This document shows positions 34,795 through 44,208 of a stretch of 64,000 nt of DNA, piece by piece (position 1 is the stretch's first letter; the number at the start of each line of letters is the position of its first letter). This DNA comes from Candidatus Firestoneibacteriota bacterium (lineage in GTDB: Bacteria > Oederibacteriota > Muellerivitia > Muellerivitales > Muellerivitaceae). A model generated the notes under the pieces. It was given only the letters and a program-made list of their open reading frames with translations. It did no database searches and had not been told where the DNA came from. Position numbers and translations under genes: made by a program. The DNA lies in assembly GCA_013286205.1 (NCBI GenBank), contig JABDGD010000008.1, positions 734 to 64,733 of the forward strand, in the 5' to 3' direction.

Positions 34795-36144
34795 TTAAGC
34801 CTGAACAGTTCCATACAAGTTAGCCACTTTATGACGGTCAATCTTCACCTTAACCACATCGCCTGTTTTGTAGCCCTGGCCCAAAAAGACGACCGTTCGG
34901 TTTTGACGGCTTTTGCCGTAAAACCCGCCGGGCGTTTTATCCGCCGGACCATCGATCAAGACTTCCTCAATTTTACCCAGGCGGGTCGCGCAAGCTTCCG
35001 CGGCGTGCTTCCAGGCCATTTCATTTAAACGGGCCAAACGTTCGTCTTTTACTGCTTCCGGAACTTGATCCAACATACGGGCCGCTACGGTACCGACCCG
35101 GGGAGAATATTTAAAACTATAAACCGCGTCATAGCGGACTTGTTCTAACAAATCCATCGTGCCTTGGAAGTCTTCATCCGTCTCGCCGGGGAAACCCACA
35201 ATCAGGTCAGTCGTCATAAAGAGATCTTTAATAGAAGAGCGGAGTTTATGAACCCGTTCCAAATAATGCTCCACCGTATATTTACGGCTCATGCGCTTCA
35301 AGATGCGGTCAGACCCGCATTGAACGGGTAAGTGAATGGATTCACAAACCGAGGGTTCGGTGGCCATCACTTCCACCAGATCATCCGGCAGATCTAAAGG
35401 ATGGGAGGTCATAAAGCGTACCCGCTGAATGCCCTCGACCCGCGCTACCTCACAAAGAAGCTCGGCGAAGGTAATAGTTTTGCCTTTGGATTTTAAACCC
35501 AACCCATAGGAGTTAACATTTTGACCGAGCAGCATCACTTCTTTAACGCCAGCTTGGGCCAATCTTTGGGTTTCTGAAACAATGTCTTCGGAGGGACGGG
35601 AAATTTCACGGCCGCGGGTAAAAGGAACCACGCAAAAGGTGCAGAACTTGTCGCAACCTTTCATGATTTCCAAAAAAGCCTTATGGGGCTGAGCGAGGCG
35701 GTCCACGTCGTTTTCAGGGAAATAGATCGGATCAAAGTCGGCCAGCACCTGGCTCTTCCCTGTTTGGGAAGCTTCCCGAACAACTTGAGGAATCTTCATA
35801 TATTGATCCGGGCCGACTACCAAATCCAAATGCGGCGCGCGCTCCATCAACTGGTCTTTATAGCTGGTGGCCATGCAGCCCATGACGCCGACCACTCGCC
35901 CCTCTTTTTCTTTTTTCCAGTCGGCTAATTGGCCCAGGCGTGAGAAAACTTTATCTTCGGCATGCTGACGGATAGAGCAGGTGTTAAAGAGAATGACATC
36001 CGCGTCAGCGATTTCTTTAGTGAAGGAAAAGTTGTCTTTAATGAGCATGCTGGACACGTGGTCTGATTCCAAAACGTTGGATTGGCATCCAAACGTTTCC
36101 ATGAAGACCTTTTTTTCAGTTGGCGGATTCGAGACGACTTCCAT
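34795..36144 (-). CDS. miaB: tRNA-2-methylthio-N6-dimethylallyladenosine synthase MiaB
   Basis: About 449 residues from the ATG at 36144, chosen for its AAGGA 5 nt upstream; a frame 24 codons longer has no site. The UPF0004 domain shows three Cys (ETFGCQSN, FNTCSIR, GVMGCMAT) that bind the auxiliary 4Fe-4S cluster. Radical SAM domain: C-x3-C-x2-C in KGCDKFCTFCVVPFTRG. A C-terminal TRAM domain binds RNA. It thiolates i6A37 of tRNAs reading U-starting codons. MiaB rather than MtaB is supported by the motifs and by MutS as a neighbour. Confidence 0.95.
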   Translation of the reverse strand: MEVVSNPPTEKKVFMETFGCQSNVLESDHVSSMLIKDNFSFTKEIADADVILFNTCSIRQHAEDKVFSRLGQLADWKKEKEGRVVGVMGCMATSYKDQLMERAPHLDLVVGPDQYMKIPQVVREASQTGKSQVLADFDPIYFPENDVDRLAQPHKAFLEIMKGCDKFCTFCVVPFTRGREISRPSEDIVSETQRLAQAGVKEVMLLGQNVNSYGLGLKSKGKTITFAELLCEVARVEGIQRVRFMTSHPLDLPDDLVEVMATEPSVCESIHLPVQCGSDRILKRMSRKYTVEHYLERVHKLRSSIKDLFMTTDLIVGFPGETDEDFQGTMDLLEQVRYDAVYSFKYSPRVGTVAARMLDQVPEAVKDERLARLNEMAWKHAAEACATRLGKIEEVLIDGPADKTPGGFYGKSRQNRTVVFLGQGYKTGDVVKVKIDRHKVANLYGTVQA

Positions 36145-36266
36145 ATTTTCCTTCAAACAGCGCTTTTCAGTGACGACAAGAGGGTGAATTGTAGTTTGTT
36201 TTGAGGTCGATGACAACCAGTCGGCAGGCTTAGTTAAGGGGTGGAAACGTTGAGAAAAAACAGATT

Positions 36267-36563
36267 TCAGTGATGATTCATGATGTAAATGGCGAATAGG
36301 AGCGCGATCAGCAGCACCAGCCCGCGTAACAGCCAGCGGGTTTTGTTCACCGAGCGGCGTCCTTGAGGTTCAGGCTTATGAACCAGAGCCTCATAACCCT
36401 GCGCGTCTTCCCAGTGAAAAACCTGACCTTCTTTGTCATAAACGACCGGCAGGTTAGCCCCACAACGGCCGCAGATACGGTTGTCTGGAATATTAAAGGC
36501 GCCGCACTTGAGGCATTCCACATCATGATTGCGGCGGCGGGGTGAGGTTTGGGAATCGGGCAT
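36267..36563 (-). CDS. Small zinc-ribbon membrane protein
   Basis: 98 residues from the ATG at 36563, preceded by AAAGG. A zinc ribbon (ECLKCGAFN and ICGRCGANLP, two CxxC pairs) forms the first third, and one transmembrane helix (LLRGLVLLIALLFAIYIM) forms the end. The ribbon should lie in the cytosol. It follows scpB by about 20 bp and comes before miaB. Function unknown. Confidence 0.72.
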   Translation of the reverse strand: MPDSQTSPRRRNHDVECLKCGAFNIPDNRICGRCGANLPVVYDKEGQVFHWEDAQGYEALVHKPEPQGRRSVNKTRWLLRGLVLLIALLFAIYIMNHH

Positions 36564-36585
36564 CACTCAACCTTTCACCGACAAG

Positions 36586-37272
36586 TTATTGAGCTTGTTC
36601 GGGATTGGAGGCTTCAGGAGGCGGAACCAGTTCAGCTTCAGCCACCGGCGTTTCAGCCTGTTCGGCTGGCGCCAGACCCATTTTGGTCTCACGGCGGCGA
36701 AGTTCGCCTTCCATTTCTTTAAGGAACTCAGGTGAAGGACGGTCGCCCGCCAATTCCTGAATTTCAGAAACTTTAGGAAGGTCAGCCAGATCTTTCAAAC
36801 CAAAGTGAATCAAAAACTCAGTCGTCGTCCCATAAAGCAAAGGACGGCCCGGCGTTTCAGCCCGGCCCAAAATACGGATCATGCGTTTTTCGAGGAGCGA
36901 TTGCACCAGGTTGCTCACTTCTACCCCACGGATGGCTTCGACTTCAGCGCGGGTCACCGGCTGTTTGTAAGCGATGATCGCCAGGGCTTCAAGAGAAGCT
37001 TTAGACAAGCGGGTTTTAGAAATGACTTTATAAAGTTCTTTGGCATAGCGGTGGTATTCAGGGCGGGTCACCAGCTGATGCCCTTCAGCCACTTGAACTA
37101 ATTGAAAGCTTCTATCTAAATTGTTGATCTCATCTTTAAGAGCGGCAAAAGCCTGGTCCACTTCTTCCACCGAGACTTCCTTTAAAAAAGAAGCGACTTT
37201 TTTAGACGGCAGAGGCGAGTCACTGACAAAGAGAAGGCTTTCCAAAGTTTTTTTGAGCTTGTCGATTTCCAT
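36586..37272 (-). CDS. scpB: Segregation and condensation protein B
   Basis: 228 residues. Two winged-helix domains with the family block SKASLEALAIIAYKQPVTRAEVEAIRGV and GRAETPGRPLLYGTT. It forms the Smc-ScpAB condensin with the neighbouring ScpA and an Smc encoded elsewhere. It follows scpA by 11 bp in scpA-scpB order. The C-terminal about 40 residues are Glu/Pro/Ala-rich and probably disordered. Confidence 0.95.
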   Translation of the reverse strand: MEIDKLKKTLESLLFVSDSPLPSKKVASFLKEVSVEEVDQAFAALKDEINNLDRSFQLVQVAEGHQLVTRPEYHRYAKELYKVISKTRLSKASLEALAIIAYKQPVTRAEVEAIRGVEVSNLVQSLLEKRMIRILGRAETPGRPLLYGTTTEFLIHFGLKDLADLPKVSEIQELAGDRPSPEFLKEMEGELRRRETKMGLAPAEQAETPVAEAELVPPPEASNPEQAQ

Positions 37273-37283
37273 AACTTCCTCGT

Positions 37284-38144
37284 TTAAATGGTTTCCGGCG
37301 AATTGGCCGGCATTTCAGACTGCAAAAGGTGAACTTCAATTTCACCGAAAATCTTATTTTGAACCACACGCACCAGCTTGAGACGGATGAGTTCGAGAAG
37401 CGCCAAGAGGGCGACGACTTTTTCAATTTTAGTCCGGCAGGCGGTCAAAATCGGGCGGAACACAATACGGCGGTTCACGTCAGTTTGGAGCAAATCCATC
37501 AAGTCGTTAATTTTCTGGCTAACCGTAATTTCAGGACGGACCAATTCAGCCGTCACATCTTCTTGCGTATGAATCAGAACATCCTTAAAAGCCGCCAAAA
37601 GACCAAAGAGGGTCACTTCTTCCAAGTGTTCTTCCTCGCCCACTTCTTTCATATCGGTAGGCACATTACGCGGGAAAAGATGGGCTCTGCCCTTTTCCAT
37701 TTCCTGTAACTGCTCGGCGGCATCCCTGAACTTTTTGTATTCCACCAGGCGGCGCATCAGTTCCAGCCGCGGGTCTTCTTCCGGTTCATCCGGCGAGGGG
37801 TCGATCGGCAAAAGCATGCGGCTCTTAATTTGCATCAAAGTCGCGACCATTACCAAAAAGTCCCCTGAAATTTCCAGGTTGAGTGCTTCCATCAGGTCCA
37901 AATAGGCCAAGTATTCTTTAGTGATCTTGGAGATGTGAATGTCGTAGATGTCTAATTCATGCTCACGGATCAGATGAAGCAGCAGATCCATGGGGCCGTC
38001 AAAATGAGGGATGGTGATCTGATAAGTCGGTCTTTGATCTTCCGCGCCGATAATTTCCTTAATAATGACGGAGGAAATGTTCTTAGCCAGGTTGATCGTG
38101 ACAGGCTCAATCGCCGTAATAGGTTCGTTAGTGGGTTCGGTCAT
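37284..38144 (-). CDS. scpA: Segregation and condensation protein A
   Basis: 286 residues, kleisin family. Typical N-terminal block (FDGPMDLLLHLIREHELDIYDI, then EYLAYLDLMEALNLEISGDFLVMVATLMQIKSRMLLP) binds Smc, and a C-terminal winged helix (VALLALLELIRLKLVRVVQNKIFGEIEV) binds the other Smc head. It lies 4 bp after trpS and 11 bp before scpB, so the three are co-transcribed. It has a 30-residue N-terminal extension before the core. Confidence 0.95.
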   Translation of the reverse strand: MTEPTNEPITAIEPVTINLAKNISSVIIKEIIGAEDQRPTYQITIPHFDGPMDLLLHLIREHELDIYDIHISKITKEYLAYLDLMEALNLEISGDFLVMVATLMQIKSRMLLPIDPSPDEPEEDPRLELMRRLVEYKKFRDAAEQLQEMEKGRAHLFPRNVPTDMKEVGEEEHLEEVTLFGLLAAFKDVLIHTQEDVTAELVRPEITVSQKINDLMDLLQTDVNRRIVFRPILTACRTKIEKVVALLALLELIRLKLVRVVQNKIFGEIEVHLLQSEMPANSPETI

Positions 38145-38148
38145 GAAA

Positions 38149-39174
38149 TTAGTCTAAAAGCCTTTTTTTAATTTGGGAGGATGGGATGCCCACTGCCTCA
38201 TAAACCTGCTCCATGGTGGGAGCCACCATCTTGCGGATCTTCTTGGCGCTTTCAAGGAGCACATCTTCTACCAGATCAGGTTTTTCATCCATCTTTTTTC
38301 GTTTTTCCCGTTTTTCAGCGCCAAAAACCTCTTCTAATTTGGCTAAAAGAAGTTTTTTAGCGTCGCCATAGCCCATACCGCCCTGACGGAAGCCTTTATC
38401 CATCACCGCTAATTCTTCCGGCGTCGCTACTAATTGATAAAGCATGAAGATGACATTGTTATCAGGGTCTTTTGGTTCAGCCACACCCTTAGAGTCCGTA
38501 ATAATGCTCATGACTTTCTTTTTGATTTCAGACGGTTCGCCAAAAATAGGAATCACGCTGGCTTCATCGCTCTTGCTCATCTTGCCGCCGGTTAAGCCCA
38601 TCACTTTGGGCGTCTGACTTAAAACACCTTCAGGCAATTTGAAAACGTCTTTTTTAAAGGTGTGATTAAAGTACCCTGCCATGTCCCGGGCCATTTCGAT
38701 ATGTTGAATTTGGTCCTGCCCGACGGGCACCTTGTCGCTTTGATAGATAAGAATGTCAGCCGCCATCAGTGTGGGATAGAAGAAAAGACCCAGCGTGGGT
38801 GAGATTCCCCGGGCGACTTTATCTTTATAAGAATGCGCTCTTTCCATTAAACCCATGCCGGTCACCGTGCTCAAAATCCAGGCCAACTCAGTTACTTCAG
38901 GAACATCACTTTGACGGAATAAAAAAGCCTTGTTCGGATCCAGACCCAAAGCCAGATAATCCGCCGCCGCCATAAAGGTATATTTTTGAAGTTCTTTAGC
39001 ATCCTGAACAGTGGTTAATGAATGATAGTTGGCGATGAAATAAAGGCACTCACCCTCATCCTGCAGGCGGATGTGGTTTTGAATGGCGCCAAAGTAATTG
39101 CCCAAATGAAGCCGGCCGCTGGGCTGAACGCCGGACAAATAACGGGTAGGTTGTTTAGGTTGAGTAGACAACAA
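38149..39174 (-). CDS. trpS: Tryptophanyl-tRNA synthetase
   Basis: 341 residues, a normal length. The class I HIGH-type motif appears as PSGRLHLGNYFGA, and KMSKS as GGKMSKSDEASV. It charges tRNA-Trp. It starts at TTG with AGGA a few bases upstream, and runs directly into scpA and scpB. M50 protease and trpS are also adjacent in many other bacteria. Confidence 0.96.
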   Translation of the reverse strand: MLSTQPKQPTRYLSGVQPSGRLHLGNYFGAIQNHIRLQDEGECLYFIANYHSLTTVQDAKELQKYTFMAAADYLALGLDPNKAFLFRQSDVPEVTELAWILSTVTGMGLMERAHSYKDKVARGISPTLGLFFYPTLMAADILIYQSDKVPVGQDQIQHIEMARDMAGYFNHTFKKDVFKLPEGVLSQTPKVMGLTGGKMSKSDEASVIPIFGEPSEIKKKVMSIITDSKGVAEPKDPDNNVIFMLYQLVATPEELAVMDKGFRQGGMGYGDAKKLLLAKLEEVFGAEKREKRKKMDEKPDLVEDVLLESAKKIRKMVAPTMEQVYEAVGIPSSQIKKRLLD

Positions 39175-39187
39175 AATCCTCTTTCAG

Positions 39188-39787
39188 TTAAAGCAAACGA
39201 AGTAAGAAAAAAATACCGAACAAAATGATAAAGCCGTAAGGGTCTAACCGGGAAACCTGGTAAGACCATTTGGGCGGCAAAGCCGCCTTCAACACCCAGG
39301 AACCATCCAGCGGATAAATCGGAATCAGGTTAAACACCGCCAAAGCAATATTCATCCACAACAGGAATTGGAAAAACTTGACCGAGACCGCAATAGAAGT
39401 CTCATCCATACCCAAAAAAGAAGAGGACTCCAAACCATAAAACACACCGAAAGACACGACTGCCAAGATCAAGTTCATCGCGGGGCCCGCTAAGGCCACT
39501 AGCGCGCCATCCCGGCGGGGCTTTCTGAAATTTTGCGGGGTAATGGGTACCGGCTTAGCCCAACCAAACAAAAAAAAGCTCGGGTACAAAAACATGATCA
39601 TGGGGAAAAGCAGGGTGCCAATAGGATCCACATGAGCCCGCGGATTCATGGTCAAACGGCCCAAAAGTTTGGGGGTCGGATCACCCAGCTTGGTGGCGGC
39701 TAAAGCATGGCCAAACTCATGGAAACAAAGGGAGAACACCAGAATCCCCAGTTCCATAAACGCCATCGCGATCTTTGCTTCTGTCAT
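39188..39787 (-). CDS. Site-2-protease-like M50 metalloprotease (rhomboid-independent, membrane)
   Basis: 199 residues, mostly transmembrane helices. The zinc motif HExxH is present as FHEFGHALAA, and the second ligand motif as NLIPIYPLDGSW (N-x2-P-x3-LDG). This is the short core form of the M50B family without a PDZ domain, common beside trpS and scpA. Family members cut membrane-embedded substrates, but many short forms have no known target. Confidence 0.9.
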   Translation of the reverse strand: MTEAKIAMAFMELGILVFSLCFHEFGHALAATKLGDPTPKLLGRLTMNPRAHVDPIGTLLFPMIMFLYPSFFLFGWAKPVPITPQNFRKPRRDGALVALAGPAMNLILAVVSFGVFYGLESSSFLGMDETSIAVSVKFFQFLLWMNIALAVFNLIPIYPLDGSWVLKAALPPKWSYQVSRLDPYGFIILFGIFFLLRLL

Positions 39788-39873
39788 CTCATTACTTTCA
39801 CGGGTAGAAATAGAGAGGTCTAGGCCTCAAAAGAGGGACAACTTTAGCCGATTCGAAAGCTTCCTTCAACCAA

Positions 39874-41136
39874 CTAAGAGGCGAAAGTCTTTTTAACCCA
39901 GCGCAATATTTCAGGCCTTTTTTTAAAGCGTCCGTCCAATTGGCCGTTTAAGGCTTCGAGCAAAATATAGGAATAACGGAAGCCCGGAGGGATGCCAAAA
40001 GCTTTTAAATCCCGGCCTCTGAGCCAGGGTTTTAGATTTTTAATTTTGACAAAATAATCCGCCATTTTCTTCCAAACCGGAGGCGTCGCCATCGCCATTA
40101 AAAAACACTGCGTTTCAGGCGCCAAGGGTGAAAGCAGACGGTGCAATTGACTGGCTGGCATTTTTTTGGAAGCCAGCGTCTTGAGCATTTCTGGATAAAC
40201 AGTAGCGGACTGAACCACAATCTTTTGTTCATTCCGGGACAACATCAGCCGTTTCGAAACTCCCTCGCCTTGCGCCGGTGAAAGGCTTAACAACAGGGTT
40301 TGAAACCAAACCATTTCCTCATCTTCAAACGCGATTTTATTTTTCTTAAAGAACGACAAAGTCTTTATCAACTGCGGCAGTTTTTGACGTTTCTCCACCA
40401 ACAATCCTAACGACGGGTGCACGTAAGCCAAAACACCTAATTCACCCAGGCGTTTGACGGCTCTTTCAGGATGAGCCTCACCAAAAATTAATTCAAACTC
40501 ATGCCGAAGCCTCTCGCCCGATACTGTATTCATGGACTTTTGACGGATGGATTCGAGCATCCATTTTTCAGTTTCAGGCTCAATCTTCTTTTGAAAACGC
40601 TGCTCAAAGCGGACCGCTCTAAAAACACGGGTAGGATCGTCCACAAAGCTCAGTGGGTGCAAAGCCCGGATGCGGCCTTTTTTCAGATCTTCTAAACCGC
40701 GAAAAGGGTCTAATAATTTCAAAAAAGAAACGGATGAAAGATTGAGCGCCATCGCGTTAATCGTAAAATCGCGGCGGAAAAGATCTTGGGCGATGCCGCT
40801 TTTTTCAACTACCGGCAAAGAACCCGGCGTCTCATAAGTTTCGGTGCGGGCCGTCGCCACATCGACTTTGCCAAAACCAGGAATGATCACAATTGAGGTT
40901 CCAAAACGGGTAAAGGCTTCCACTCGGGCCTTCATCTTCCTGGCCAGAGCCTGGGCAAAGTCCAATCCATCCCCTTCCACCGTAATGTCGATATCCATCC
41001 CGGGACTTTTTAAAAAGAGATCGCGGACAAAACCACCCACGGCATAGGCGTTCTCGCCTCTTTGATAAGCCAATTGACCCACTTGTTTGAGAAGCCGGAG
41101 TGTTCTGGGAGCGATTTTAAATGGATTGGTTTTCAT
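39874..41136 (-). CDS. CCA tRNA nucleotidyltransferase / poly(A) polymerase family protein
   Basis: 420 residues, class II. The nucleotidyltransferase signature is complete: GGFVRDLFL followed by D-x-D in GMDIDITVEGDG, then RRDFTINAMALNLS and RFEQRFQKKIEPET. A helical C-terminal half binds RNA. It adds or repairs tRNA 3' CCA ends; a CC- or A-adding specialisation cannot be excluded by eye. The ATG overlaps the yraN stop by 4 bp. Confidence 0.92.
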   Translation of the reverse strand: MKTNPFKIAPRTLRLLKQVGQLAYQRGENAYAVGGFVRDLFLKSPGMDIDITVEGDGLDFAQALARKMKARVEAFTRFGTSIVIIPGFGKVDVATARTETYETPGSLPVVEKSGIAQDLFRRDFTINAMALNLSSVSFLKLLDPFRGLEDLKKGRIRALHPLSFVDDPTRVFRAVRFEQRFQKKIEPETEKWMLESIRQKSMNTVSGERLRHEFELIFGEAHPERAVKRLGELGVLAYVHPSLGLLVEKRQKLPQLIKTLSFFKKNKIAFEDEEMVWFQTLLLSLSPAQGEGVSKRLMLSRNEQKIVVQSATVYPEMLKTLASKKMPASQLHRLLSPLAPETQCFLMAMATPPVWKKMADYFVKIKNLKPWLRGRDLKAFGIPPGFRYSYILLEALNGQLDGRFKKRPEILRWVKKTFAS

Positions 41137-41534
41137 ATATTAAAAACTCCGTCCGCGGGAAAGGCGCTTTCAAAATGTTGAACTTTAAGGAAACCTAAAA
41201 AGTTTTTATCCGGCCCCACCGTCACCACATCAAACCGGCAGCCCGAATAAGACCCCGTATAACCGGACAAGTATACCGCCGCGGCCGCCGAAACCCGCCT
41301 GACCTTTTGAGGTGAAACGGCTTCCAAAGGGGTTCCGTGCGAATTATTTTTACGGGCCTTCACTTCCACAAACACAAGGACGTCCCCCTTACGAGCCACC
41401 AAATCAATCTCGCCCTGGGGCACCCGGTAATTACGTTCTAAAACCGAGTAGCCTTTAAGCCGCAAATAAGCCGCGGCGCGGTTTTCCGCTTTTTGGCCAA
41501 TGAGATAACTTGTGATTTTCTTAGTATTCGCCAT
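41133..41534 (-). CDS. yraN: YraN/UPF0102 family endonuclease-like protein
   Basis: 133 residues. The PD-(D/E)XK-like core is visible in GEIDLVARKGDVLVFVEVKAR. Length and order (AENRAAAYLRLKGY...) match UPF0102. The family's role is unclear; it resembles Holliday-junction resolvases. It is usually found beside rnhB, as here (8 bp), and overlaps the CCA-transferase gene. Confidence 0.93.
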   Translation of the reverse strand: MANTKKITSYLIGQKAENRAAAYLRLKGYSVLERNYRVPQGEIDLVARKGDVLVFVEVKARKNNSHGTPLEAVSPQKVRRVSAAAAVYLSGYTGSYSGCRFDVVTVGPDKNFLGFLKVQHFESAFPADGVFNI

Positions 41535-41542
41535 GGGACTGT

Positions 41543-42517
41543 TTACATTTCGGAGGAAGCGTCGCCATACGAGGCTCTTTTATCGCGGAAAAGCTCACGG
41601 AGTAATTCCACTTCATCTTCATTCAGCATTCCCAGCGCGGCCCTTTTTACCTGCTGGCCTGCCTGATTGAGTTCATTTAAGTTTTTAGCCGACTTGAGTT
41701 TTTCACTCCAGAAGCGGAAAGGTCCGCCGGAGGATTTTTGCGCCAGAACTTCCATCACCGGCGCGAAGGTCAAACGGTGTTCCGGGCAAGCCCCATGCTC
41801 TTGAAGCGCCTTCACATGAATTTCGGTTCCATAACCTTTGTGCCCATCGAAACCATATTGCGGATACTGAATATGCATTTTTTCCATCATGCGGTCCCGG
41901 GTGACTTTAGCCAAAATAGAGGCTGCCGCGATGCTGGAAGACAAGGCGTCCCCATGAATGAGAGGTTTCTGCGGAATTTTAGAGAGTGCCGGCAAAGGCA
42001 TTGCGTCCGTCAAAAGAAAATCAGCCTTCACATGAAGGGCCTCAATGGCTCTTTGCATGGCCAATTGTGAGGCCCGGTAAATATTGATCGTATCAATTTC
42101 TTGAACACTGGCCTGCCCCACCCCAAAACTAATGGCGTTCTTTTGAACCAGTTCAAAAAGTTCATCGCGTTTTTCTGGAGTTAGCTTTTTAGAATCATCC
42201 ACACCCTTAAGCGCGGCGGGCAAAATGACCGCGGCGGCCACCACCGGCCCGGCTAAGGGCCCCCGGCCCGCCTCATCTACACCAGCGACCGCCTTAAAAC
42301 CCTTCAGCGCCGCTTCCGATTCATAACGCCAGAGAGTTTCCAGCTTTTGTTGTTGTTTTTCTTCTTGAGCTGCCCGTTTTTCAAATTTGAGAATGAGTTT
42401 TTGAGCGCCCGAACGGGTGTCTTGTGCCAGCGATTGACGCACCCATGCCAAAGATTGAAGGGTGCTGCCTTGCGCTAAAGCCTTAGCTTCAATTTCAGAC
42501 AGCGGGAGATTAGACAC
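41543..42517 (-). CDS. rnhB: Ribonuclease HII with extended ends
   Basis: 324 residues, longer than the usual about 200-260. Catalytic core: AGVDEAGRGPLAGPVVAAA (Asp, Glu), DDSKKL, and D in LLTDAMPLP, plus the HGDALSSSIAAASILAKVTRD block. About 80 residues precede the core, rich in Lys/Gln/Glu, like the N-terminal domain of Bacillus RNase HII. About 60 more residues follow the core. It removes ribonucleotides from DNA and RNA-DNA hybrids. Confidence 0.94.
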   Translation of the reverse strand: MSNLPLSEIEAKALAQGSTLQSLAWVRQSLAQDTRSGAQKLILKFEKRAAQEEKQQQKLETLWRYESEAALKGFKAVAGVDEAGRGPLAGPVVAAAVILPAALKGVDDSKKLTPEKRDELFELVQKNAISFGVGQASVQEIDTINIYRASQLAMQRAIEALHVKADFLLTDAMPLPALSKIPQKPLIHGDALSSSIAAASILAKVTRDRMMEKMHIQYPQYGFDGHKGYGTEIHVKALQEHGACPEHRLTFAPVMEVLAQKSSGGPFRFWSEKLKSAKNLNELNQAGQQVKRAALGMLNEDEVELLRELFRDKRASYGDASSEM

Positions 42518-42532
42518 CTGGCCACCCTTAGA

Positions 42533-44107
42533 TTATTGAGGATTCGGTGAAGCCATTGGCGTGAGTGTAGAGCTGGAAGAACTACTGACTGTGGTTGATA
42601 CAAATTTAGGCTCAGAGGCGATTAAAGTAACCGGAACCGCGTCCACAATGGTTCGGTCTTCAGTTTTTAAAGACGCGTTCAACACCACGGGATATTCTTT
42701 TTTCTCGCCCTTTTTAGAAACTAAAAGAACTGTGATGTTTTTTTGTTCCGCCGTGGTGACTGTTCCGATTTCCCAAACCAAACTACCGTCTTTCATCGTC
42801 CAATTGCCTGAAACGCTGCCGCCGTGCGTGGAAGGCGTGGTTCCGGGCGTAACTGCGGCGATGGTTGCTGTCGGAGTAGGCGCTGCCGCCACAGGCGTGC
42901 TATTCGTGTCTGCGGGGGTAGGTGTTGGCGTAGCCTTAGGCTGATAAGCCTCAAAACCTTTCGGAATAGGAAGTACAAAATCGATAATGCCGGTTGTTTT
43001 AGAGCTTTGATTGAGCAGGGTATAAGTTAAAGACCAATAGGGATGCTCTTTAGATGGCTTATCCCCCACCAAACCCTTAAAGGCGATATCAAACTTAGCC
43101 GGCACACCGCCAGTTTGAAATTTTAAGAAAGTTCCATTTTGCCCCGCCATAAACCCGAGATCTTTATAGAAAGCGACCGCATTAAAAGAAGTCTTAGCTT
43201 CAGGCTTTTTATGGCCAATCCAGCGGGTCCCGTCATAAAAGGCAATCGTACCATCCTGGCCCGCCAACCATCCGTCGCTGTCATCCTTCATCGTGATCGT
43301 ATAGAGATCAAAACCAGAAAAGGCGCTTCCCTGCTTATTCCAGGTCGTTCCATTGAAATTAATAATGGTTCCATAGGCGCCGACCGCCCAGGCCTGCACA
43401 TCGCTGAGTACTGAGACAGAAGTGAGTTTTTCAGTAGTGGGGCTGGCAGAAAAAGGTGTCCATTTTTGTCCGTCATATTTCAAAATAGTTCCGCGGTTAC
43501 CCACGGCCCATCCGCTGTTTTGATCGGATAAACCGATGCTGTAAATATCGTCCACGATAGTGACCGGCGTTGCCGCTGTTCCACTGGTGGCATAAACCGT
43601 TCCCCAGGATATGCCGTTGTAAGTCAAAATCGCGCCGTTCGACCCTACCAGCCAAACCGTGCGGGACTTCGTAATAGCGATGCTGTATAAAATTTCAGTC
43701 GAAGGAGAGGCATCCTGTGTCCACTGGCCATTGTTGTAATGAAGGATGATGCCATGCGTACCGGCAATCCAACCTTCATTTTCATTTAAGAATCCAACCG
43801 TCATGAAGTTTTCGTTCTGGCCTAAACCAACTTGAACTTTATTCCAGGTTTGTCCGTCATATTGCATGACCAAGCCGTTATTGCCGCAAGCCCATCCATT
43901 TTTCTTGTTGATGAGGCACATACCGTTAATGGTATCCGTAATGGGATTGGCCAGCGGAAATGTGGACCAATAGATAACATCAGAGTCCGCGGTAGAACCG
44001 GGATCCACCTTGGATGCGTTCGCGGGAGTCAGGGGATTTACCGCTCCGCTGCCGTTACAACCAGCCAGCGGTAAAAGGAGTAAACCCAGGAGGAGAAGTT
44101 GTTTCAT
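42533..44107 (-). CDS. Ycf48-like beta-propeller lipoprotein
   Basis: 524 residues with a lipoprotein signal (LLLPLAGC). Seven or so BNR/Ycf48-type units (GWACGNNGLVMQYDGQTWN, EGWIAGTHGIILHYNNGQW, GWAVGNRGTILKYDGQKWT, GWLAGQDGTIAFYDGTRW) form a propeller (about 45-330). A beta-sandwich-like tail with a Thr/Pro linker follows (about 335-524). Ycf48 proteins help photosystem II assembly in cyanobacteria, but similar propellers occur widely without photosynthesis and with unknown roles. It is transcribed just upstream of rnhB. Confidence 0.85.
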   Translation of the reverse strand: MKQLLLLGLLLLPLAGCNGSGAVNPLTPANASKVDPGSTADSDVIYWSTFPLANPITDTINGMCLINKKNGWACGNNGLVMQYDGQTWNKVQVGLGQNENFMTVGFLNENEGWIAGTHGIILHYNNGQWTQDASPSTEILYSIAITKSRTVWLVGSNGAILTYNGISWGTVYATSGTAATPVTIVDDIYSIGLSDQNSGWAVGNRGTILKYDGQKWTPFSASPTTEKLTSVSVLSDVQAWAVGAYGTIINFNGTTWNKQGSAFSGFDLYTITMKDDSDGWLAGQDGTIAFYDGTRWIGHKKPEAKTSFNAVAFYKDLGFMAGQNGTFLKFQTGGVPAKFDIAFKGLVGDKPSKEHPYWSLTYTLLNQSSKTTGIIDFVLPIPKGFEAYQPKATPTPTPADTNSTPVAAAPTPTATIAAVTPGTTPSTHGGSVSGNWTMKDGSLVWEIGTVTTAEQKNITVLLVSKKGEKKEYPVVLNASLKTEDRTIVDAVPVTLIASEPKFVSTTVSSSSSSTLTPMASPNPQ

Positions 44108-44154
44108 GGGCCTATCCTACCCGCTCATTTAAGGGGACGCAAGGCGGGCAAAAA

Positions 44155-44183
44155 AAACCGCCCCAGTAGTACTGGAGCGGTTT
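44155..44183 (-). terminator. Intrinsic terminator after rplS
   Basis: A long, nearly perfect inverted repeat (AAACCGCCCCAGTA with TACTGGAGCGGTTT) and, on the minus strand, a T-run. It closes the rpsP-khpA-rimM-trmD-rplS operon. Confidence 0.88.
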
Positions 44184-44208
44184 GGAGAGACAAACAAAAC
44201 CTAAGAAC

